This document shows positions 1 to 4,748 of a DNA stretch of 5,651 nt, piece by piece. Position 1 is the stretch's first letter. The number at the start of each line of letters is the position of its first letter. Made by a program: the position numbers and the translations under genes. Source of the DNA: Candidatus Woesearchaeota archaeon (GTDB lineage Archaea; Nanobdellota; Nanobdellia; Woesearchaeales; J091); contig RFJB01000145.1 of assembly GCA_003695045.1 (NCBI GenBank), positions 1-5,651 of the forward strand, read 5' to 3'. The notes below the pieces were generated by a model, which was given only the letters and a program-made list of their open reading frames with translations, was not told the DNA's origin and did no database searches.

Positions 1-552
1 CAATTCCCCTTTTTCAAAAAAATCGTAAATCGATAGTTCTTTGGAAAGATTTTCCTTCACGAAAGCCAATTTGTCCTCATAACTTCCCCCCAATCCTATT
101 TCTAACACATCTGGCTTCTTTTTCAGACCAGTCTTCTTCACCATAGAATAAACTATTATTCTCAGATCATCATAGTCCTCCGTTCTAATGGAATCTAGCT
201 TGTGTTGTTTTTTCGGTAGTTTTAATTTCCTTTTTAGCTCCCTGTCTAAATTTGGAGTCAAAATCTCTGTCTGAACATTGTTGTTCTTATAAAATCTAAC
301 TGAAAAAATCTTCATTTTTGGAGCCTCGAGTAATGTCATAGGGATGATGATTTTTTTTCCTTTAGTCATCGAATGCTCCGTATTATCTTGAACACACGCA
401 GAAACCATCCCAACCTTGTAACAAATGAATCCCTTAAGTTTTAAAGAAGAAGATTTTATAGCATTCCAATTAATCGAAGGTAGGAACCTTCGCGCTCTCT
501 TCCGGGGCCAAAACTGAAGCGACCCTCTTCTCGGTGATTTTCTCTTTGGCAT
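1..552 (-). CDS. rpl3: Ribosomal protein L3 (uL3), archaeal type, N-terminal half; 3' end outside window
   Basis: This is an uninterrupted minus-strand frame of 184 codons that leaves the window at base 1, so the C-terminal half is missing; archaeal L3 is usually about 330-365 residues. The N-terminus has the L3 signature MPKRKSPRRGSLQFWPRKRA, followed by a GFICYKVGM stretch, a TKGKKIIIPMTLLEAP stretch, and near the edge KKPDVLEIGLGG and KELSIYDFFEKGEL. This order matches archaeal L3. L3 binds 23S rRNA in the large subunit near the peptidyl transferase centre. The ATG at 550-552 has GGAGAT (561-566) 8 bases upstream. In archaea L3 usually opens the L3-L4-L23-L2 cluster, so L4 may lie beyond the left edge (inference). 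Composition is odd: about 35% GC over 1-480, and half of the leucines are TTA or CTA, unlike the genes to the right. Confidence 0.95.
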   Translation of the reverse strand, partial: MPKRKSPRRGSLQFWPRKRARRFLPSINWNAIKSSSLKLKGFICYKVGMVSACVQDNTEHSMTKGKKIIIPMTLLEAPKMKIFSVRFYKNNNVQTEILTPNLDRELKRKLKLPKKQHKLDSIRTEDYDDLRIIVYSMVKKTGLKKKPDVLEIGLGGSYEDKLAFVKENLSKELSIYDFFEKGEL

Positions 553-610
553 TTTCTGTGATCTCCAATAATCTGAAACTCATTTTCTTCTACCCTGGAA
601 TACTAAATCT

Positions 611-647
611 AAAAAAAGTTGGTTTATAAATGTTGTGGGTCAAAAAA
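611..647 (-). terminator. Possible T-tract terminator(s) of the secreted-protein gene
   Basis: On the minus strand, just after the stop at 654-656, there is a T6 run (642-647), and further on a T7 run (611-617). Archaeal transcription commonly ends at U-rich tracts without a strong hairpin, so these may end the upstream transcript before or around the L3 promoter. Assignment is weak because the stretch is A/T-rich anyway. Confidence 0.3.
623..630 (-). promoter_or_regulatory. TATA-like box for the L3 gene
   Basis: TTTATAAA, a symmetric archaeal-type TATA element, lies 71 bases upstream of the L3 ATG. A start about 25 bases downstream would fall near 598-604 and give L3 a leader of roughly 50 bases. 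No clear purine-rich BRE is visible. Because the element is palindromic the strand is assigned from the position of L3. Confidence 0.5.
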
Positions 648-653
648 TAGGAT

Positions 654-1247
654 TCAGGCCTCAAAATTATAAGTATTTTCGTACTTTTTCCCATCTATCT
701 CTGCGATTCTCACGACCTTACCCTTTCTTTTTGCAAGCTCTCTCAATTTTTCAGGGGGAATGTCCCTGCCGACGCGCTCCACGAAGGAACGTTCAAGATG
801 TTTCTCGGCATCGGCTCTTATTCTCTGCTTGATTTCTTCCCTGAATTCAACCTTTCCGTCTTTGTCCCTCACTCTCTTTTTGATTTCCTCGCGCACTTCC
901 ACGCCGGGCTTGTCCTTTACGGAAGAAAGAAGTTTGCACGCGGCTTTTATCTTAGCAGGGGGAACATCGTCAAACCTCTTCATTGCCCTTTCAACGCATT
1001 CCTCAAAACTCCTGACGCCTTCCTTGTCACGTATGGCATCTCGCAGCCGGGCAATCTCGACAGGGGTTCCTGCCGATGTCTGCACTGGCTCTGCCATGGG
1101 CATAATCTTCGGAGAGTCGTCTCCTGAATCGCTGCTGCCCGAATCGTCCGCGCCGCTTTCCTTTGCAAAAGCGACCGGCATCACGAGAAGCAGAATCGCC
1201 AGCAGCGCGAACGGCATGTGGCGGAATCTTAAACGCTTTCTTGCCAT
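654..1247 (-). CDS. Secreted charged helical protein with internal repeats, function unknown
   Basis: I do not recognise a family for this 197-residue protein. Residues 1-28 are a signal peptide: basic start, hydrophobic core MPFALLAILLLVMPVAFA, probable cleavage after AFA. A Ser/Asp-rich linker (about 29-48) follows, then a strongly charged, probably helical region (64-180). Two internal duplications are visible: a 17-residue tandem repeat (116-132 and 133-149, sharing VE-x-REEIK-x-R-x-R), and a second unit of SF-x-E followed by a DVPPAK or DIPPEK turn (80-103 and 154-172). The only cysteines are C84 and C104. The ATG start is firmly supported by GAGGTGAT (1253-1260), 5 bases upstream; a second ATG at codon 11 would lose the basic N-region. 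It is divergent from the membrane regulator at 1644 and lies upstream of L3 on the same strand. An exported structural or binding protein is possible, but that is a guess. Confidence 0.85.
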   Translation of the reverse strand: MARKRLRFRHMPFALLAILLLVMPVAFAKESGADDSGSSDSGDDSPKIMPMAEPVQTSAGTPVEIARLRDAIRDKEGVRSFEECVERAMKRFDDVPPAKIKAACKLLSSVKDKPGVEVREEIKKRVRDKDGKVEFREEIKQRIRADAEKHLERSFVERVGRDIPPEKLRELAKRKGKVVRIAEIDGKKYENTYNFEA

Positions 1248-1278
1248 ATCATATCACCTCAACAGGTTTCTTTTTCTC

Positions 1279-1297
1279 AACATGCTTTTGTCATGTT
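1279..1297. repeat. Inverted repeat AACATG-7-CATGTT upstream of the secreted-protein gene
   Basis: Perfect 6-base arms AACATG (1279-1284) and CATGTT (1292-1297) flank a 7-base spacer, 19 bases upstream of the ribosome binding site at 1253-1260. The symmetry suits a dimeric repressor site or a small RNA hairpin in the leader. Arms this short can arise by chance. Confidence 0.4.
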
Positions 1298-1327
1298 ACT
1301 CTATGCGTACTCTATGCGCTCTGTGCG
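1297..1327. repeat. Tandem 11-base direct repeat TACTCTATGCG x2 plus degenerate third unit
   Basis: TACTCTATGCG occurs at 1297-1307 and is repeated exactly at 1308-1318. CTCTGTGCG (1319-1327) follows as a shortened third copy with one mismatch. The 11-base period is about one turn of the helix, so protein bound to each copy would sit on the same face. It could equally be a simple replication-slippage duplication. Confidence 0.6.
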
Positions 1328-1341
1328 GTGCGTGGCGCGCC

Positions 1342-1370
1342 GCAGTCAGGAAGCGCGACGCCCTGACTGC
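1342..1370. repeat. Perfect 9-base-pair inverted repeat (stable hairpin)
   Basis: GCAGTCAGG (1342-1350) and CCTGACTGC (1362-1370) are exact reverse complements around an 11-base loop. A second, outer pairing, CTGTGC (1321-1326) with GCACAG (1369-1374), partly competes with it, so two alternative folds can be drawn. If the minus-strand TATA-like box at 1395-1404 is used, this hairpin sits at the very 5' end of that transcript. Confidence 0.6.
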
Positions 1371-1394
1371 ACAGCAACAATGCCGGCAATTTTT

Positions 1395-1404
1395 CTTTAA
1401 AAAG
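1395..1404 (-). promoter_or_regulatory. TATA-like box, probably for the secreted-protein gene
   Basis: The minus strand reads CTTTTTAAAG. A start 22-27 bases downstream would be near 1372-1378, giving a leader of roughly 125-130 bases that contains the hairpin, the tandem repeat and the AACATG inverted repeat. No better TATA-like sequence is seen nearer the start codon. The element is nearly symmetric, so it might also work on the plus strand. Confidence 0.35.
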
Positions 1405-1541
1405 ATACTTTCCTCCCGCAGAGCAGAAAAGCTTTACGCGGTCGTCTGAAACTTTACGAAGGTTTATTTGCTCTTTTTTTGCGCTAAAAAGGCAAGGAAG
1501 GGTTTTAAACAGCCAAAAAAGAAGAATAATCAGAGAAAAAC

Positions 1542-1625
1542 ATGAAGTTGTCTGAAAAAGGGAGGGAGAGAAGGGTAAAAACATTCTGGAAGAAAACAAC
1601 CGAACAAAACAACCACAAACTTTAA
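1542..1625 (+). CDS. Possible very small basic protein (27 residues)
   Basis: ATG at 1542 opens a 27-codon frame ending in TAA at 1623-1625, starting MKLSEKGRERRVKTFWKK, with many Lys/Arg. A TTTTAAA box lies about 35 bases upstream (1503-1509), a plausible promoter distance, but there is no convincing ribosome binding site and the A/G-rich composition makes such frames likely by chance. The stop overlaps the TATA-like box of the following gene. Confidence 0.15.
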   Translation: MKLSEKGRERRVKTFWKKTTEQNNHKL

Positions 1626-1627
1626 GA
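1618..1627 (+). promoter_or_regulatory. TATA-like box for the membrane regulator gene
   Basis: AACTTTAAGA is centred about 21 bases before the ATG at 1644. At the usual archaeal TATA-to-start distance, transcription would begin at or just after that codon. This suggests a leaderless message from 1644, or initiation at one of the internal ATGs. No ribosome binding site precedes any of the candidate starts, which fits leaderless use. Confidence 0.35.
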
Positions 1628-1643
1628 GAAACAGCAATAACAG

Positions 1644-2531
1644 ATGTTTGTGACAATGGCTATGATGCACTCCCGAGAAGGAAGCAAAGAAAGCGTCAAC
1701 ATGCGCGCCCGCAGGCATGCCCTGGCGGTCTCGCTTTTCATTGGCGTCTTATTTCTCCTCGCCGCTCCTGCGGAGTCTGCAATAATCAGGGGCAATGTTT
1801 ACAATTATGATTTAAGCCCCGCAAGGAATGTCAGAATTGACATAAACACAAGCCCCCATCAGGTCATTGTTGTGAAAGACGGCGCTTACAGTGTTGAGGT
1901 TCCAAAAGGGACTTACTCTCTCCAGAGCAGGCAATACAGGAGAGGCATGGTAATCGCAGAGAGCAATGAGACGGTGGAGGTTGAAAACGACGGCGTCTTC
2001 ACTCTTGACATAATAATGTTTCCCGCAATTGAAGAGCTTGACGACGGTCTTCTGGAGGATGTTTCGGTTGAAGTTCCTGACCTCAACGATTCGGAAAAAG
2101 GGTGGAACGGCTATGAAATAGCCGTGCTGATTGTTGTGCTCGCGCTATTCTCGCTGGTGGTTTATTACGCCTACCAGTCGAAAAAGCTTATGAAAAGCAT
2201 AGAGGTAAGAGAAAGCAAGCACAAGTCGGAAGGAGAAAGTCAGGAGACAAAATTTGATGAAGATGAAGCCGGAGATGCCGGAATGCCCGAAAAAGACCGC
2301 GCAGAAGAGGGGAAGGGGGCAGTGCGCAAAACAGAGCATGGAAACGACTATGAAAACAGGATTCTTGAGCTTATCAGACAGGCGGGAGGGACTATAAGCC
2401 AGAAGGATTTGAGAAAGGAAATCCCTCTTTCAGAGGCGAAGATAAGCATTCTGGTCTCTGCGCTGGAAGCAGAAGGCAGGATAGTGAAGCTGAAGGTTGG
2501 GCGCGGGAACATTATCAAGCTCAAAAAGTAA
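1644..2531 (+). CDS. Membrane-anchored winged-helix protein with extracytoplasmic beta-sandwich (COG2512-like)
   Basis: The 295-residue frame has a clear domain order. A signal sequence (20-46: MRARR then a hydrophobic core ending APAESA) is followed by a carboxypeptidase-regulatory/EMC7-like beta-sandwich (47-125), with IIRGNVYNYD, a VKDGAYSVEVPKGTYSL core and a spacer of acidic residues. One membrane helix (about 158-177) leads to a long acidic/basic cytoplasmic linker (178-235). A winged helix ends the protein (236-295: NRILELIRQAGGTISQKDL, recognition helix SEAKISILVSALEAEG, basic wing). This arrangement matches archaeal predicted membrane-associated transcriptional regulators. I infer that it senses something outside and binds DNA from the membrane; ligand and targets are unknown. 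The start is uncertain: 1644 fits leaderless transcription, while ATG 1701 gives a standard-length signal peptide. The terminal KLKVGRGNIIKLKK could be the wing that contacts DNA. Confidence 0.85.
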   Translation: MFVTMAMMHSREGSKESVNMRARRHALAVSLFIGVLFLLAAPAESAIIRGNVYNYDLSPARNVRIDINTSPHQVIVVKDGAYSVEVPKGTYSLQSRQYRRGMVIAESNETVEVENDGVFTLDIIMFPAIEELDDGLLEDVSVEVPDLNDSEKGWNGYEIAVLIVVLALFSLVVYYAYQSKKLMKSIEVRESKHKSEGESQETKFDEDEAGDAGMPEKDRAEEGKGAVRKTEHGNDYENRILELIRQAGGTISQKDLRKEIPLSEAKISILVSALEAEGRIVKLKVGRGNIIKLKK

Positions 2532-2580
2532 AAGCGCAGAAAAGCGCATAAAGTAATGTAGCGGCAGGAAATAATCAAAA

Positions 2581-2594
2581 AAATAAATTAATAA
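2581..2594 (+). promoter_or_regulatory. A/T-rich box, possible promoter of the PPC/DUF460 pair
   Basis: AAATAAATTAATAA lies about 66-79 bases upstream of the ATG at 2660, in the 128-base gap after the membrane regulator. It is the only TATA-like stretch there and predicts a start near 2610-2615. There is no T-rich terminator in the gap, so read-through from the upstream gene is also possible. Confidence 0.35.
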
Positions 2595-2659
2595 TGTAAG
2601 GCAGTAAAGCACTCTGCACGAGCAAAGGGAAACATGTGCATTAGCAGGGGTGGTTTTTG

Positions 2660-3082
2660 ATGAATGGAAAAAAGGTTTCTCCGAAATTGTGGATGCTGAG
2701 GATTGACGCCGGAGACAAACTGCCCGATTCAATCATCGGTTTTTGCAGAAAGAACGGCATAAAGACGGCGCGCGTGGAAGGAATCGGCGCCTTGAGAAAT
2801 GTTGTGCTCGGCTTTTACAGCCTGGAAAGGAAGCAGTATTTTCAACATGAGTATCCCGAGCACCACGAGCTTCTCCTGTTGAAGGGGAATGTGACCTTGA
2901 AAGAAGGGAAGCCGTTTCTGCATGCGCATGCGATAATAGGCAAGCCTAACAACGCGTGCTTCGGCGGCCATCTTGTGAGAGGCGAAGTCAGCGCCACGCT
3001 TGAAGTTTTCATCGAAGAGACGGAGAAGCCCGTTGAAAGGAAATCCGAGAAAAAGACAGGGCTGCATGTATGGAAGGTATGA
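2660..3082 (+). CDS. PPC/DUF296-domain protein (AF0104-like, putative DNA-binding or metal-binding)
   Basis: This 140-residue protein is a single PPC (DUF296) domain at the usual length. The family pattern is visible: LRIDAGDKLPDSIIGFCRKN near the N-terminus (residues 13-32), a GIGALRNVVLGFYSL strand pair (41-55), EYPEHHELLLLKGNVTL (64-80), the FLHAHAIIG motif with H88 and H90, and FGGHLVRGEV with H104. In prokaryotic relatives the three histidines bind a metal. In plants the same fold accompanies AT-hooks in DNA-binding AHL proteins, but there is no AT-hook here. The molecular role of stand-alone archaeal members is not established. ATG 2660 is chosen over TTG 2657 because GGGGTGGT (2647-2654) sits 5 bases upstream. 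The gene overlaps the DUF460 gene in an ATGA, so the two are translationally coupled. The tail after residue 120 is Lys/Glu-rich. Confidence 0.9.
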   Translation: MNGKKVSPKLWMLRIDAGDKLPDSIIGFCRKNGIKTARVEGIGALRNVVLGFYSLERKQYFQHEYPEHHELLLLKGNVTLKEGKPFLHAHAIIGKPNNACFGGHLVRGEVSATLEVFIEETEKPVERKSEKKTGLHVWKV

Positions 3083-4329
3083 AAGAGCAAAAAATGAACA
3101 GGAAGCATGATTCTGGAAAAAATGTTCCCGCAATAATAGGGGTTGATCCCGGAACGACAGTTGCGTATGCCGTTCTCTACATCGGCAAGGGCGGGATCGC
3201 CGGCATCACGGCGGATTCTTTCAAGAACGAAGGTATCGAGTCCCTCGTTGCGAGGATAACCGGGAGAAGCTTCCCTGTTCTTGTTGCCTGCGACAAGAAA
3301 AGAGCGCCTCAAAAGGTAAGCTGGCTGGCAAGAAAGCTTGGAACTGCCGTCTTTTTGCCCAAAGAGGACTTGAAGGTCCTGGAAAAGAAAAAAGCAGTAG
3401 AAGAGTGCAAAGCAGATGTGTCAAACGACCATGAGAGGGATGCTCTGGCTTCTGCGCTGTATGCTTACAGAAAAATGAGAAGCATTATTGAGAGCACGTT
3501 CTCGGAAATAGACAAAACAGAGAAGAAAGGAAGGAAAGGAGGAACTCTTAAAGCAGCAGAGATTCTGAAGAGTGTGCTGAAAGACGAGAACTATGATGCA
3601 AAGCATGCCGTAGCTCTGTCAGAGAAAGAGGAAAGAGCGATTATGCGAAAAAAGAAGGAAGAAAAGACGGGGCGTCCGGCAAAGCAGTCTCCAGAAGAGG
3701 AGAATGTCATCCTGAGAGAGAAGATTGTTGCGTTGAAAGAGAAGCTTTCGCGCGCCGAGGATTACATAGCGCAGTTAAAGAATGAAATCAGGAATCTGAA
3801 GAGGAGAACAGCAGAGAATCAAAAGGGAGATTCAGGTTTGAGGCATGAGGAGAAAGACGAAAAAGGCAAATCAAGGGAGGCAGCGCTTTTGAAGAGGAAG
3901 CTCAGAAAGGCAGGGAAGGAGTTGAGTGAAATAATAAGAAGATGGTCTTCGATGAAGGATGATTTCGCGCTTGCAAAAAAGATTGACAATCTTTCATGGA
4001 AGGAGTTTGAACGCGCAAGGAAAAAGCTGGGCATAACAAAGGGTGATGTTCTTATTGTCAAAGACGCATCAAAGGTTTCCGGAAGAACTCTTGAGGAGAT
4101 TTCCAAAAAAAGCATTATTGTAGCCGTTGCAGGGGACAGCAAGAAAATGCTTTCCGGTTCCGTTCTCACGGTTCCTGAAAAGTCGCTGGGAGGAATTGAC
4201 TTGAAAGAAGTGAGGATAGTGAGCAGAAAAAGAATCGAAAAAGCAAGGGAAGCTTCGCTTGACGAGAAAAAGTTGGCAAGAATAATTTCTGATTACAAGA
4301 GAAAAAGAAAGGAAGAAGTCAGCGCTTGA
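3079..4329 (+). CDS. DUF460 protein: RNase H-fold predicted nuclease with coiled coil (COG2433-like)
   Basis: The 416-residue product starts with the archaeal DUF460 domain (about 15-135): IIGVDPGTTVAYAVLY with D23, then VLVACDKKRAPQKVSWLARK with D72, FLPKEDLKVLEKKK, and SNDHERDALASALYAY with D117 and D121. The spaced acidic residues and GVDPGTT resemble an RNase H/RuvC-like active site, so a nuclease is predicted but not shown for this family to my knowledge. A charged coiled coil follows (about 202-290), then a smaller C-terminal region (about 305-385) with alternating strands such as GDVLIVKDASKVSG and KSIIVAVAGD. Family members I recall reach about 650 residues, so this is a short form. 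ATG 3079 overlaps the PPC stop as ATGA, a coupling arrangement; ATG 3070 and ATG 3094 are alternatives. The 3' end overlaps the DoxX-like gene tail to tail by 11 bases. Confidence 0.88.
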   Translation: MKEQKMNRKHDSGKNVPAIIGVDPGTTVAYAVLYIGKGGIAGITADSFKNEGIESLVARITGRSFPVLVACDKKRAPQKVSWLARKLGTAVFLPKEDLKVLEKKKAVEECKADVSNDHERDALASALYAYRKMRSIIESTFSEIDKTEKKGRKGGTLKAAEILKSVLKDENYDAKHAVALSEKEERAIMRKKKEEKTGRPAKQSPEEENVILREKIVALKEKLSRAEDYIAQLKNEIRNLKRRTAENQKGDSGLRHEEKDEKGKSREAALLKRKLRKAGKELSEIIRRWSSMKDDFALAKKIDNLSWKEFERARKKLGITKGDVLIVKDASKVSGRTLEEISKKSIIVAVAGDSKKMLSGSVLTVPEKSLGGIDLKEVRIVSRKRIEKAREASLDEKKLARIISDYKRKRKEEVSA

Positions 4330-4738
4330 ATATTCTTTTCTGGAGTGAAAACCTGTTGTGCCTGAAGAGGGCAAGGGAAAGCGTTGCCACGGCAAGGCCG
4401 AAGTCCCTTACGCCGACAGGATTAACGCCGAGGGATATTGAGATAGCAAGAAGGTGAAGCCCGAGCAGAAGAGAAGCAAAAGGAACAAAAACGCCCAGAA
4501 TCAGGAGAATGGAAAAAACGGTTTCAAAGATGCCGTTAATGAGGACAATCGTTTCGGGAGACAGAAAGAAGGAGAACGCCCACACTGGAAGGTACCCTGT
4601 CCAGTCGTCAGGTTTCAAAATCTGGTTCGCCCCGAACCAGAGGAACACTGATGCCATGCCAATGCGAAGCATGAGCATTCCGTATTCCTGCAGGTCGTCC
4701 CTTTCTGAAAAAAAGGAAGAAAAAGAAAAGCGCGGCAT
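4319..4738 (-). CDS. DoxX-family four-helix membrane protein
   Basis: The 139-residue protein has a short soluble N-terminus and four hydrophobic segments (about 18-38, 62-84, 87-104, 111-126), the DoxX/DoxD-like layout. Family features include LRIGMASVFLWFGANQILKP in helix 1, a WTGYLP turn, INGIFETVFSILLILGVF in helix 2 and the NPVGVRDFGLAVATL loop before helix 4. Related proteins occur as subunits of quinone-linked oxidoreductases and in oxidative-stress complexes, so a membrane redox or quinone-related role is inferred. ATG 4738 is chosen because GAGGTG (4745-4750) stands 6 bases upstream; the in-frame GTG at 4747 lies inside that ribosome binding site. Only 10 bases separate it from the cytochrome b5 lipoprotein gene, whose stop codon overlaps the binding site, so the two form an operon with coupled translation likely. 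Confidence 0.88.
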   Translation of the reverse strand: MPRFSFSSFFSERDDLQEYGMLMLRIGMASVFLWFGANQILKPDDWTGYLPVWAFSFFLSPETIVLINGIFETVFSILLILGVFVPFASLLLGLHLLAISISLGVNPVGVRDFGLAVATLSLALFRHNRFSLQKRIFKR

Positions 4739-4748
4739 CTTTGCCACC

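Larger units (their letters stand above)
1248..1643. other. Divergent intergenic region rich in repeats and promoter-like elements
   Basis: This 396-base stretch separates two divergent genes that both encode exported or membrane proteins. From left to right it holds the ribosome binding site of the minus-strand gene (1253-1260), an inverted repeat (1279-1297), an 11-base tandem duplication (1297-1318), an 8-base palindrome GGCGCGCC (1334-1341), a 9-base-pair hairpin (1342-1370), a palindrome TGCCGGCA (1381-1388), a minus-strand TATA-like box (1395-1404), an A/G-rich stretch from about 1485 with a very short open frame (1542-1625), and a plus-strand TATA-like box (1618-1627). No tRNA-like fold was recognised. 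Confidence 0.7.

Noticed and set aside
1342..1400. Hairpin followed by a T-rich run read as a plus-strand terminator
   Set aside because: No plus-strand gene ends upstream of it, and 18 bases separate the stem from the T run. A leader structure on the minus strand fits the context better.
760..1449. Long plus-strand open frame (229 codons) opposite the secreted-protein gene
   Set aside because: It is antisense to a gene with a proper signal peptide, a near-perfect ribosome binding site and protein repeats. Its translation is Ser/Leu/Arg-rich with no domain pattern.
1441..1557. Similar short words GTCGTCTGAAA (1441-1451) and GTTGTCTGAAA (1547-1557), and CTTTACG twice
   Set aside because: They are short, widely spaced and in a low-complexity A/G-rich stretch, so chance is the simpler explanation.
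1248..1643. tRNA or CRISPR array in the intergenic region
   Set aside because: No T-loop GGTTCGAATCC-like segment or cloverleaf was found. The direct repeats are only 11 bases with no spacers.
2729..3312. Two minus-strand open frames opposite the PPC and DUF460 genes
   Set aside because: Both lie antisense to well-supported conserved domains and lack ribosome binding sites or recognisable motifs.
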